Part shown: one piece after another, positions 26,838-35,893 of the stretch
Numbering within the stretch: position 1 is the stretch's first letter
How the letters are laid out: each line of letters begins with the position of its first letter
Assembly: GCF_013282575.1 (NCBI RefSeq)
Contig: NZ_JAAAYE010000027.1
Location: 23,358 to 87,357 of the forward strand
Length of the DNA stretch: 64,000 nt
Source of the DNA: Paraburkholderia sp. NMBU_R16
GTDB taxonomy: Bacteria; Pseudomonadota; Gammaproteobacteria; Burkholderiales; Burkholderiaceae
Reading direction: 5' to 3'
Position numbers and translations under genes: made by a program
The notes under the pieces: generated by a model
The model's database searches: none
The model's input: only the letters and a program-made list of their open reading frames with translations
What the model was told of the DNA's origin: nothing

Positions 26838-28321
26838 GGCGTCAATGCCTCGCTGACGAAGGAGGGGGCGAACCGCATCCTCGCATGCTGACGCTGCATC
26901 TTTCGCCAGTGCGCAGCCGCGATCAGCGAGGCCATGCTCGTATAGAGCAGCAAACCGCCGGTACTGACGAGAGAATTGGTGAACACGAGCATCGCGCACA
27001 TCGAACATGCAAGCGCAAGACAGGCGGCAGCGAACTTGTCGTCCTTGAGCGCGAACGACGCCCGCAGGGTACGCGCCAGCAACCAGCCGATGCCGGACAA
27101 GTAGAGCAGCGTGCCGGGCCAGCCGAGCACGAATGGAATGTTCATCACGCCACTATCGAAATTGCCGTATTTGCCGAGTTGATTGTCGGACTGCGTGAGC
27201 TTCGTGGAAGTACCGGTCGCGCCGAGCCCCATCCCCGCGATATTCGTGAATGCCGTCTCGGCGAAAGTCGCATAGAACTGGTTGCGCTCGGCATAGCTGT
27301 GATCGTCGTGCAGATTCGTGATCGTCTCCAGCCGCGCCTGCAAGCGGTCGGCAACCGGACCGATCGCCAAAAGCGGCATGGACAGAGCCGCCAGCACGGC
27401 CAGTCCGAGAATCGTGCGAACGCGCGTCCGGTTGCTCGACTTGGCGAGCTGGATGACGAGTGCGATCACCCAGCCGCCCCAGGTCGAACGCACGAGACAC
27501 AATCCGAACGATGCGAAGCCCGCCGCGGCGGCAGCCCAGCGCAAGCGCTGCGTCGCCGCCGGCACGAGCACGAGCGCACCCATCATTGCGAACGCGAAAG
27601 GCCCGGACGAGTTCATCGTGCTGAACACGCGCACGCCGTAGCGGACGGGATCGCCCTCAGAGTTCATCTGCGAGCCGATCATCCACATCGCATCCCACGG
27701 CGGCATCAGAAAGAACTGAACGATGCCGTAGACGCCCATGACGAGCATGCCCCAGACGAAGGTCGAGACGATGACTTGCCGGTACTGCGGAAAATCGCGG
27801 GCATTGGCGATGATGTGCATGCCGATCAGCACCGGATACATCCAGTTCGCGAGGTCGTAAGTCGCCGCGAAAAACCCGACCGATGTCATACCGACGATGT
27901 ACGCATAGCCGATGCCGAGCAAGATCAGCAGCATCGGCAAACCGCGCCAACTTCCAAGCAGCCGATAGCGCCGGATCAGGACAAAACCGGAGATCATCGT
28001 CACTGCGACGGGCGCAACCTGCACGATGCTCGTGGGCGTAAATGCGCCCTTGAAGTAATCGGCAAGCCGCCGTACCTCGGGGCTCAGAAACCACATCCAC
28101 CAGACGAAGCCGACGTAGCGCGCCGGACTCTTGAAATACAGCCAGAGGCCGACCGCGGTCGAGAGCGCCGGAAATGCAAGCGTGAGCAACGCGCCCTGGT
28201 GCGCCGCGCACAGCGCGAGCGTAGCCAGCACGAGCAGCGCCTGCGGCAGCCAGTGCTTGGCGTCCGTACTGAAAAAGCGCCCCGATGCGCCCTGCCGGGC
28301 AGTGGCCGCGGCAAACGTCAC
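26834..28321 (-). CDS. O-antigen-ligase/Wzy-like exopolysaccharide polymerase
   Basis: This 495-residue integral membrane protein has roughly 10-12 hydrophobic segments and a large central periplasmic loop (about 250-400). It has the Wzy/O-antigen ligase layout (FSTMNSSGPFAFAMMGALVL, STWGGWVIAL). It probably polymerises repeat units in the periplasm. No ATG is close to the operon junction. A GTG at 28321 overlaps the upstream TGA (GTGA), which is the best start by analogy with the other 4-nt overlaps. The equivalent in cepacian clusters would be BceI. Confidence 0.85.
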   Translation of the reverse strand: MTFAAATARQGASGRFFSTDAKHWLPQALLVLATLALCAAHQGALLTLAFPALSTAVGLWLYFKSPARYVGFVWWMWFLSPEVRRLADYFKGAFTPTSIVQVAPVAVTMISGFVLIRRYRLLGSWRGLPMLLILLGIGYAYIVGMTSVGFFAATYDLANWMYPVLIGMHIIANARDFPQYRQVIVSTFVWGMLVMGVYGIVQFFLMPPWDAMWMIGSQMNSEGDPVRYGVRVFSTMNSSGPFAFAMMGALVLVPAATQRLRWAAAAAGFASFGLCLVRSTWGGWVIALVIQLAKSSNRTRVRTILGLAVLAALSMPLLAIGPVADRLQARLETITNLHDDHSYAERNQFYATFAETAFTNIAGMGLGATGTSTKLTQSDNQLGKYGNFDSGVMNIPFVLGWPGTLLYLSGIGWLLARTLRASFALKDDKFAAACLALACSMCAMLVFTNSLVSTGGLLLYTSMASLIAAAHWRKMQRQHARMRFAPSFVSEALTP

Positions 28322-29241
28322 GGCGTCACCTTGCGCGCTTCGCGCGCGCCGAGGCGTGCCGCGCGCCAGCGCTCGCGCACGGTCGCGCCGTTCTTCGAAA
28401 CGAGTGCGAGCAACGGATGCACGAGGCCCGGGTAGACGCGCGTACCGACGAGGGTCCACCACCACCACGCGAGCATGCGCTGCATCGGCGGCAAATACTC
28501 GCGCAACGTCAGATGCAGGTTGTACGCGGCGTTGCAAATCGAGATCGCCGATTGCGTATGGCGCTGATCCTCGCCGATACGCGGCGCGGGGTAATGATCG
28601 ACGGCGACTTGCGGGTCGTACATCACCTTCCATCCCGCCCGCTTCACGCGCATGCTGAATGCCATGTCGTTGTGCACCTGCGCGCCCGAGCCGCGCAAGC
28701 GCTCGTCGAAGCGAATGCCGTGAACCGCCGCGCGCCGGTAGCTCATATTGACGCCCTTGAGCAGATCGACCTCGCGCGCGCCGCCTACGCCGAGATGATG
28801 ATTGCCGATGATCTTGCCGGTCAGCAAAATCCTGCCGACGTCCTCGCGCCGGCCGTCGAGCAACTGACCGCGCTCGTGCACCCAGTCGCGCCCGCCGAGC
28901 GCCCCGAGCTTAGGCTCGGCGGCGAATGCGGCCTCGATGCGCTGCAACCAGTCCCGGTGCGGCGCGGCGTCGTCGTCGGTAATGGCGATGATGTCGCCCG
29001 TCGATTTTTCGAGGCCGAGATTCAGCGCCGCGACGAGCCCCTTGACTTCGACGATCACGCATTCGAGCGGGAGCGCGCCGGTCACTCCCGGCTCCGCCAG
29101 AACGGTATGCGTGACATAGTCGTCGGGTCTCACGACGACGACGACTTGATCGGCCGGCCGCACCTGTTGCTGCAGCGCCTTGAGACACCGCGCGAGATCG
29201 TCGGGCCGGCGATAAGAGGGAACGAGCACAGTCAGCTTCAT
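28318..29241 (-). CDS. Glycosyltransferase family 2
   Basis: This 307-residue GT-A enzyme starts MKLTVLVPSYRRPDDL with the nucleotide-binding TVLVPSYRR strand. The DxD-type metal motif ITDDDAAPH lies near residues 91-99 and a membrane-proximal basic C-terminus follows. It is inverting and metal dependent, and likely adds the second or a later sugar to the repeat unit. Start and stop each overlap the neighbours by 4 nt. The closest role in cepacian-type loci is BceG. Confidence 0.9.
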   Translation of the reverse strand: MKLTVLVPSYRRPDDLARCLKALQQQVRPADQVVVVVRPDDYVTHTVLAEPGVTGALPLECVIVEVKGLVAALNLGLEKSTGDIIAITDDDAAPHRDWLQRIEAAFAAEPKLGALGGRDWVHERGQLLDGRREDVGRILLTGKIIGNHHLGVGGAREVDLLKGVNMSYRRAAVHGIRFDERLRGSGAQVHNDMAFSMRVKRAGWKVMYDPQVAVDHYPAPRIGEDQRHTQSAISICNAAYNLHLTLREYLPPMQRMLAWWWWTLVGTRVYPGLVHPLLALVSKNGATVRERWRAARLGAREARKVTP

Positions 29242-31484
29242 GCGTTCAGATACTCCTGGACCGCCGCGTAGCCCGCGCGCGAGAAGCTGCGTGAGCGAGG
29301 CGGCACTGCGTTGAAGATACCGCCCTGAACCTGTACGCCAGCCGTCGCGAGCCGCTTGAGCGACGCCGCGATATCGGACTCGGCATGCACGCCCGAGCGC
29401 AATACGACAAAAGAGGCGCCGGCATGCGCGGCTATGATCGACGCATCGGTCACGGCCAGCAGCGGCGGGGTATCGATCAGCACCACGTCATAGCGTTTGC
29501 CCAATGCGTCGAGGTAGCTTTGCAGGTTCGACGACATCAACAGCTCGGAGGGATTGGTCGGCCGCGTACCGCTCGGGATGAAATCGAGCCCGGGCACGGG
29601 CGTCTTGCGCACCGCCTCTTCGACGGAGATCTGCCCGGACAGCATTTCGGACAGTCCTGCCTGCAGGCCCCCGCCGAAGTACTCGTGCAGCGTGCCGCGC
29701 CGCATGTCGGCATCGATTGCCAGCACGCGCTTGCCCGAATCCGCGAACAGCACGGCGAGGTTGGCGGTCATGAACGTCTTGCCGATACCGGGCGAAGGCC
29801 CCGTAAGCAGCAACACATTGTTCCTCGCCTCGACGAGCGTGAACTGCATCGAGGTACGCAGGCTGCGCAGGCTTTCGATGCAGGTATCGTTCGGCCTTGC
29901 GAGCGCAAGAATCGGGCGGGCACCCTTACGATGCCGCAGATAAGCCGCATCGAGCCGCTCCGCCTCCGTGCTCGACGGCACGAGCCCATACAACGGCAGG
30001 CCGCACGCGCGCTCGACGCGCTCCGGATCGTCGATGCCCTTGAGCAGATTGCGGCGCATGAAGACGACACCGGTGCCGGCGATGAGGCCCAGCATCGTCG
30101 CCGCCGAGAGAATGAGCGCCTTTTTCGGCTTCGTCGGATCGCCCGGACGCAGTGCGGCATCGATCAGATGGACGTTGCCGCCCGTGCCGGCTTTTTGAAC
30201 CTGCAACTCCTGCACACGGTTGAGCAGCAATTCGTAAATGTCCTCGGCCACCTTTGCATCGCGCTTCAATGCGACGCCCTTCACTTCCGCGGCCGGCAGG
30301 TTGCGAAAACGCGAAGAGAATCCGTCGCGATCGGCCTTCAGCCGCGCGAGCTGCTGCTCGGCTGCAATGATGGCCGGGTGACTCGGGCCATAGCGCTGGT
30401 GGAGCTGGTCGATCTGCAATTGCAGCGCCGAAATTTGCTGCTCGTACTGGATGCTGCCTTCGAGGTAGCTCTTCGCCTCGTCACTCGGATTGATCGAACC
30501 CGATTGCGTCTGATAGGCGCTCAGTGCCGCCTCGGAGCGTTCGAGATCGGCTTTCAGGCGCGGCGCTTCGCTCTCGAGAAAATCTAGCATCTTGACGGCG
30601 TCGGCCTGCCGCGCGCTCGTATATTCCCGCAGGTACGACTGCGCCACGGCATTCGCGAGTTGCGCGGCGCGTTCGGGGCTTTTGTCCTGCGTGGAGATCT
30701 GGATCACGCCGGTTTGCTTGCCCTGCTCCTGCACATCGAGCGCGAGCTGAAAACCGCTGATCGCATCGAGGTCGTTCGAGCGTACGACGGTGAACCGCGT
30801 GCCGGGCAGCGCCACGAGCTGCTTGACGAGCATCGTCACACCGCCGCCCGAGGCCATGCGGCCCACTTCGCCATCGAGCAGCAGGTTGCCCTGCTGGTCG
30901 CGCAGCGTGTAGTGATCGCCGCCCGTCACTGTCATCGTCAGTTTTTTCCCCTCGAGCGCGGGCGTGACTTGAAGCGAATCCACGTCCGCGATCTCGCCGC
31001 CCCAGGCATAGGAAGACAGGCCAAACCAGGGCTTGCCCGGCTGCCCGGACGAAGCAAGACGCTCGGCAATTGCGCCGAGCACGGGGAACGTCTTCGGCGT
31101 CACCGAATAGTTGAGCTTGAACTGCTCGACCACCGGGGCGACCACGCCACGGCTCTTGATGATTTCGATCTCGGCATCGGTCGGCAGCGACGTCGATGCG
31201 CCCCCGCCCGCCGCTCCGCCGTTCGAATTCTGCGTGAGTCCCTGCGTGGCACTGCTCGGCGCCTCCACGCGAACGTGCGCATCGGCCGAATAGATCGGTT
31301 TGGCGAGAAAACAGTAGAGCGCCGCCAAGCCGATGATGGCTGCGGCAACGCCGATCAGCCAGCCGATATCGTCGAGCACGACGTGCAGCAGCTGCCCGAG
31401 CACGACATCGTCTTCGTCGGATTGAAAAGCCGTCGGTAGCGGCGGTGCGATCGATTGGGCCAGAATGCTTGAGCTCGTCTTCAT
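29238..31484 (-). CDS. Wzc/BceF-like polysaccharide co-polymerase and tyrosine autokinase
   Basis: This 748-residue inner-membrane protein has a Wzz domain with TM1 (about 40-62), a periplasmic coiled coil (about 280-420) and TM2 (about 455-477). A cytoplasmic BY-kinase domain follows, with Walker A GPSPGIGKTF, A' LAIDADMRRG and B VVLIDTPPLL. It controls chain length and export together with the Wza-like lipoprotein encoded 4 nt upstream. The usual C-terminal tyrosine cluster is reduced to Tyr 739 and Tyr 745. The cognate low-molecular-weight phosphatase (BceD/Wzb), often encoded next to it, is absent here. Confidence 0.94.
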   Translation of the reverse strand: MKTSSSILAQSIAPPLPTAFQSDEDDVVLGQLLHVVLDDIGWLIGVAAAIIGLAALYCFLAKPIYSADAHVRVEAPSSATQGLTQNSNGGAAGGGASTSLPTDAEIEIIKSRGVVAPVVEQFKLNYSVTPKTFPVLGAIAERLASSGQPGKPWFGLSSYAWGGEIADVDSLQVTPALEGKKLTMTVTGGDHYTLRDQQGNLLLDGEVGRMASGGGVTMLVKQLVALPGTRFTVVRSNDLDAISGFQLALDVQEQGKQTGVIQISTQDKSPERAAQLANAVAQSYLREYTSARQADAVKMLDFLESEAPRLKADLERSEAALSAYQTQSGSINPSDEAKSYLEGSIQYEQQISALQLQIDQLHQRYGPSHPAIIAAEQQLARLKADRDGFSSRFRNLPAAEVKGVALKRDAKVAEDIYELLLNRVQELQVQKAGTGGNVHLIDAALRPGDPTKPKKALILSAATMLGLIAGTGVVFMRRNLLKGIDDPERVERACGLPLYGLVPSSTEAERLDAAYLRHRKGARPILALARPNDTCIESLRSLRTSMQFTLVEARNNVLLLTGPSPGIGKTFMTANLAVLFADSGKRVLAIDADMRRGTLHEYFGGGLQAGLSEMLSGQISVEEAVRKTPVPGLDFIPSGTRPTNPSELLMSSNLQSYLDALGKRYDVVLIDTPPLLAVTDASIIAAHAGASFVVLRSGVHAESDIAASLKRLATAGVQVQGGIFNAVPPRSRSFSRAGYAAVQEYLNA

Positions 31485-31488
31485 AGCG

Positions 31489-32667
31489 TCACTTCGTCAG
31501 CTGCTTCGTGAAAAAGATCGTCTGGAGTGTCGGCAGGATTTGCTGCATCACGCGGTTGAACTGCACCGCGGCGGACGTGCCGACGTAGACGACATCGAAG
31601 GGTTGCAACGGGAACTGCGTCGACAGCAACAACGCATCGGGCTGCGTCATATCGAGCCGATAGATTTCGGGTGAGTTCGGATGCGCGCGCATGCCGCGGA
31701 TCACATAGATCTGGCGCGGATTCGCGTCGGTATCGAGAATGCCGCCCGCCGTCGTCAACGAATCGGCCACCGTCAGCGAGCCGCGGATCAGCTGCACCGC
31801 GGTGGGCTGCTTTACTTCGCCCATCACGAAGACGCGGCTGTCGGTACGGTCCGGAATGTTGACGATGTCGCCGTCCTGAAGCATGACGTTTTGCGAAACC
31901 TCGCCGCGATCCAGCAAGCCATTCGCGTCGAGCGAATAGGACTTCCCGCCGCGCGTCAGGCGCACGCGCTGCAAGTCGGCGTTATCGGTCGCCCCACCCG
32001 AGCGCGTGATCGCATCGACGAGCGTGAGCGGCACATCCGTAATGGCCAGGGGCCCGGGCGAACGCACGTCGCCCGTGACCTGCACGCGCTGCGAGCGGTA
32101 GGCGAGCACCCGCAGATCGAGCTGCGGATTGTGGATATACGGCGTGAGCGCGGCGGCGAGCCGATCGCGAACCTGCTGCGGCGTTTGGCCGGCCACGTGA
32201 ACGCGGCCGACGAATGGAAAGAAGATCGAACCGTCCGACGAGACGGTCTGCCCGTAAGGGTCCGCCTGTCCGGGCAGCGCGGTGGTGTAAGGCTGAGCGA
32301 GTGCGCCCGCGATGGTCTGCGTCGTATTGCCGCCCGAGGAGAACGACGTGCCTTGCGGCGTCGTCAGCTCCGGGTGATCCCAAACCGTAATGCCGAGGAT
32401 GTCCTGCGGCCCGATGTGATAGCTGTACTGCTTGAGACTCGGGAAGCGCGATTCGGGCAACGGCCGCGGCGTGGCCTGCTGCGCCGCGACGAGCTCGGCG
32501 ATGGTCTGCGCGGTGACGCGATGGACTTCGTACGTCGGCGCCGAGCCGCTCGGCTCCTCTTCGTGCAGATGCGAGGTGTCGAGCGCATTGCCCGGCGCGA
32601 CGGCGCAGCCGGCCAGAAGCGACGCGACAAGTGCGATGGCGGTCAGGGAAAGAAGGCTACGATTCAT
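31489..32667 (-). CDS. Wza/BceE-like polysaccharide export outer-membrane lipoprotein
   Basis: This 392-residue lipoprotein has a type II signal ending in lipobox LLAGC (Cys 21), a PES/poly-export domain (QYSYHIGPQDILGITVW, quoted as the motif around residues 80-96) and SLBB repeats (LRVLAYRSQRVQVTGDVRSP; VFVMGEVKQP). It forms the outer-membrane channel for the exopolysaccharide. It sits 18 nt after ugd and 4 nt before the tyrosine kinase, matching the standard Wza-Wzc pairing. Confidence 0.94.
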   Translation of the reverse strand: MNRSLLSLTAIALVASLLAGCAVAPGNALDTSHLHEEEPSGSAPTYEVHRVTAQTIAELVAAQQATPRPLPESRFPSLKQYSYHIGPQDILGITVWDHPELTTPQGTSFSSGGNTTQTIAGALAQPYTTALPGQADPYGQTVSSDGSIFFPFVGRVHVAGQTPQQVRDRLAAALTPYIHNPQLDLRVLAYRSQRVQVTGDVRSPGPLAITDVPLTLVDAITRSGGATDNADLQRVRLTRGGKSYSLDANGLLDRGEVSQNVMLQDGDIVNIPDRTDSRVFVMGEVKQPTAVQLIRGSLTVADSLTTAGGILDTDANPRQIYVIRGMRAHPNSPEIYRLDMTQPDALLLSTQFPLQPFDVVYVGTSAAVQFNRVMQQILPTLQTIFFTKQLTK

Positions 32668-32685
32668 GGATTCGCGGGCGTGTAC

Positions 32686-34107
32686 TCAAGCGGAATAGGC
32701 AGCAACCGAGCCGCCGGGTCGTTTCGAACGCGCCGCTGCCGCTGTGGCATCGGGGCGTCCAATGGAGTGGTATTCGATGCCGGCTTCGGCCAGCGCAAGC
32801 GGGTCGTAAAGGTTGCGCCCGTCGAAGACCACGGCTTGCTTGAGCAGACGCTTTAACGCATCGAAGTCAGGGCTCTTGAACGCCTTCCACTCCGTCAGAA
32901 CGACCAGCGCATCGGAGCCGCTTACCGCGGCCATCTGGTCGTCGACGAGCGAAAGGCGGCCAAGCGCCCCGGCGTCGTCGCGCAGATCGGACGCGAACGC
33001 GCGCTTCGCTTCGGTCATCGCGACCGGATCGTAAGCCACGACGCGTGCACCGCGCGCAAGCAACGCCGCGATCAACACGCGGCTCGGCGCTTCGCGCATG
33101 TCGTCGGTCTCCGGCTTGAACGCGAGCCCCCACACGCCGAACGTGTGACCGCTCAGGTCTTCCCCGAAACGAGCGACGATCTTGCGCGCGAGCACCTGCT
33201 TTTGCGCGGCATTGACGGCCGATACGGCCTGCAGGATCTGCAGCGACTGCCCGCTTTCCTGCGCGGTGCGAACGAGCGCGTGCACGTCCTTCGGAAAACA
33301 GGAGCCGCCGTAGCCGCAGCCGGCATACAGGAAGTGATAGCCGATGCGCGGATCGGAACCGATGCCGCGGCGCACGGCATCGATGTCGGCGCCGACGCGC
33401 TCGGCGAGATTGGCGAGCTCGTTCATGAACGAAATGCGCGTGGCCAGCATCGCATTGGCGGCGTACTTCGTGAACTCGGCCGAGCGCACGTCCATGTTGA
33501 GCGTGCGCTCGTGATTGCGATTGAAAGGCGCATAAAGGCGCTTCATCAGCTCGCGCGCGCGTTCGCCGGGCATATCGTCATCGCAGCCGATGACGATGCG
33601 ATCGGGCCGCGTGAAGTCCTCGATGGCCGCGCCCTCCTTGAGAAATTCGGGATTGGAGACCACCGAAAACAGCACGTCCTCGCGGCGCAGCTTCAGTTGC
33701 TCGGCGATCGTCTCGCGCACGCGCTCGGCCGTGCCCACGGGCACCGTCGATTTGTCGACGACGACGGTGAAGCCCTTCATGTATCGGCCGATGTCGCGAG
33801 CGGCCGCGAGCACATATTGCAGATCGGCCGAGCCGTCTTCGTCGCTCGGCGTGCCGACGGCGATGAAGATTGCGTCGCCGTGCTCGATCGCGGGACGCAC
33901 CTCGGTCGTAAACGACAGCCTGCCCGCCGCGCGATTGCGCGCGACGATCTCGCGCAGGCCCGGCTCGTGAATCGGCATACCGCCCGATTCGAGGACGTCG
34001 ATACGGTTCTTGTCGACGTCGAAGCAGCAGACGTCGTTACCGATGTCGGCAAGACATGCGCCTGTCACAAGACCGACGTATCCGCAGCCGATGATGGTCA
34101 CGTTCAT
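32686..34107 (-). CDS. ugd: UDP-glucose 6-dehydrogenase
   Basis: This 473-residue enzyme oxidises UDP-glucose to UDP-glucuronate with two NAD. The NAD loop is [17 protein letters not shown] at 7-23, and the catalytic Cys lies in [10 protein letters not shown] (about 262-271). The UDP-binding C-terminal domain is complete, with a polar tail of about 20 residues. It lies 73 nt downstream of the priming transferase in the exopolysaccharide operon, so glucuronate is a likely component of the polymer, as in cepacian (BceC). Confidence 0.95.
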   Translation of the reverse strand: MNVTIIGCGYVGLVTGACLADIGNDVCCFDVDKNRIDVLESGGMPIHEPGLREIVARNRAAGRLSFTTEVRPAIEHGDAIFIAVGTPSDEDGSADLQYVLAAARDIGRYMKGFTVVVDKSTVPVGTAERVRETIAEQLKLRREDVLFSVVSNPEFLKEGAAIEDFTRPDRIVIGCDDDMPGERARELMKRLYAPFNRNHERTLNMDVRSAEFTKYAANAMLATRISFMNELANLAERVGADIDAVRRGIGSDPRIGYHFLYAGCGYGGSCFPKDVHALVRTAQESGQSLQILQAVSAVNAAQKQVLARKIVARFGEDLSGHTFGVWGLAFKPETDDMREAPSRVLIAALLARGARVVAYDPVAMTEAKRAFASDLRDDAGALGRLSLVDDQMAAVSGSDALVVLTEWKAFKSPDFDALKRLLKQAVVFDGRNLYDPLALAEAGIEYHSIGRPDATAAAARSKRPGGSVAAYSA

Positions 34108-34180
34108 GTTTCGATGGCCTCAAGAAAAAACGAAGAAAACGTTGGACGCCACGCCGCAAGCCGGCATGGCCCGATTCGGA

Positions 34181-35572
34181 TCAATAGGCGTTGCTGCCGG
34201 CAAAACCCTTCCACAGCGTGAGCACCACGATCTTGATGTCGAACCAGAACGTCCAGTTCTGGATGTAGTACAGGTCCAGCTTGACGCGCCCGCTCATCTT
34301 TTCGATGCGGTCGGTCTCGCCGCGAAAGCCGTGAATCTGCGCCCAGCCCGTGATGCCGGGCTTGATGCGATACCGGAACATGTAACCGTTGACGAGATCC
34401 TTGTAGAGATCGTCGTGCTCGAGTGCATGAGGGCGCGGACCGACCACGGACATCTCGCCCTTTAGCACGTTGATGAACTGCGGCAGCTCGTCGAGACTCG
34501 TACGCCGCAAGAAGCGCCCGACGCGCGTGATGCGCGGATCGTGCCGCGTCGCCTGCGTCACCTTGCCTTGCACCTCCTTGTGCACCTTCATCGTCCGGAA
34601 CTTGTAGATCTCGAACGTATCGCCGTCGGCGCCCAAACGCCGCTGCCGGAAGAAAACCGGCCCCGGCGAGGACAATTTCACGAGCGCCGCGATGACGAGC
34701 ATGAGCGGCGCAAGAACGATCAACGCAGCGAGCGCGAACATCCGGTCGAAGACGAGCTTCGGCCACGCACGCACATCGCCGAGCGGCGAGGCCGCCAGGT
34801 TGATGGCCGGCACGCCTAGCAAATCGACGACCTCCTGATTCAGCAACGTGAGACTGCTCACGTCGGGAATGAACCGGATGTTCACGAACTCGTGCTTCAA
34901 CGCCGTGACGATTCGATGGATGGTCGGCTCCCGGGACATCGGCAATGCCAGCCAAAGCTCACGCACCTCCTTGCGCTTCACGAGATCGATGAGTTCGTCG
35001 AAGTCGTACTTGAGCGGCACACCACCAACGGTGCGGCCGGCTTGCGCGCGATGCAGCTCATCGGGCTCGTCGTCGAAAACGCAAACGGGTGCAAAACCAG
35101 CCTCGGGCCGGGCCTTCATACGCTCGATAAGAAATGTCGCGTAAGGCCCCTTGCCGACGATCGCAACGGACTTCAGGTTGAACCCCTGCCGGCGCAGACG
35201 CTTCAGCGTCGTATAAACCAGCGCTTTCATCGCCAACAGCAAAGCGACCGTCGTGCACGCCCAAAAGGCAAGCCACGTACGCGACAGCGCGTCGACACGA
35301 TGCACGCTGAAGCTCATCAGCACGCCGGTCGCCTCCACGATCAGCCACGCGAGCGCCGTGCGCCACAACAGGTCGTTGAGCGGCTTGCCGCGCCACGAAC
35401 GATAAATTCCGAGCGCCGGAAACAAGACGACGACGAGCATGTCGTCGAACGCCATGGCGATGCTCTGCGTGTCGCTGAGCCACACCGGGTGCCCTGCATG
35501 CAGCGCGGCGGCGGCGAACGCGCCCAGGCTCGCCAGCGCCACATCGATCATCCGGGAGAGAAGGCCCAGCAT
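34181..35572 (-). CDS. Undecaprenyl-phosphate sugar-1-phosphate (priming) transferase
   Basis: This 463-residue polyprenyl glycosylphosphotransferase starts the repeat unit by moving hexose-1-phosphate (usually glucose) onto undecaprenyl phosphate. There are four to five N-terminal membrane helices, a soluble Rossmann-like middle domain ([13 protein letters not shown]) and a further helix ([20 protein letters not shown]). The catalytic bac_transf domain carries [28 protein letters not shown] and [13 protein letters not shown]. It is the first gene of the eight-gene operon, divergent from manC. It is equivalent to BceB/WcaJ. Confidence 0.94.
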   Translation of the reverse strand: MLGLLSRMIDVALASLGAFAAAALHAGHPVWLSDTQSIAMAFDDMLVVVLFPALGIYRSWRGKPLNDLLWRTALAWLIVEATGVLMSFSVHRVDALSRTWLAFWACTTVALLLAMKALVYTTLKRLRRQGFNLKSVAIVGKGPYATFLIERMKARPEAGFAPVCVFDDEPDELHRAQAGRTVGGVPLKYDFDELIDLVKRKEVRELWLALPMSREPTIHRIVTALKHEFVNIRFIPDVSSLTLLNQEVVDLLGVPAINLAASPLGDVRAWPKLVFDRMFALAALIVLAPLMLVIAALVKLSSPGPVFFRQRRLGADGDTFEIYKFRTMKVHKEVQGKVTQATRHDPRITRVGRFLRRTSLDELPQFINVLKGEMSVVGPRPHALEHDDLYKDLVNGYMFRYRIKPGITGWAQIHGFRGETDRIEKMSGRVKLDLYYIQNWTFWFDIKIVVLTLWKGFAGSNAY

Positions 35573-35893
35573 CGCAACACCTCGATTTCAGCCGTGTATT
35601 CATGGGCATCCATCAAGCGCTATCAAAAAGAACTGGGCAAGCAGACGAATATTCAAAAATATTTCAGAGGGGTTTTCCGGATTATTTTTCGATTTTTTTA
35701 TTGATCGCGCCGCGGCAGTCGTCATATTTCGATGGCCAATCGCCCCTTGACGCCGGCCGAACGTCTGCCTCCCTCCCTCCTATCGTCGCTTGTCGCTCGT
35801 TTTGCGCCGCTCCGTCAGCGGACGCACGCGTTTTATTGTCGATTTCTTGCTGCCACACTTGCCTCATCGAATTCACCTCAAGTGGAGGCTCAA
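35573..35893. promoter_or_regulatory. Divergent promoter region of the exopolysaccharide locus
   Basis: This 321-nt region separates the operon start from manC. The part at 35620-35710 is strikingly AT-rich for this genome (runs such as ATATTTCA, TTATTTTTCGATTTTTTTATTG), typical of silencer-bound or sigma-dependent exopolysaccharide promoters. A frame running into manC from 35732 exists, but it lacks family similarity and a ribosome site. Confidence 0.55.

Noticed and set aside
26825..28435. A 536-codon plus-strand frame
   Set aside because: Antisense to the polymerase gene, with highly charged unstructured composition.
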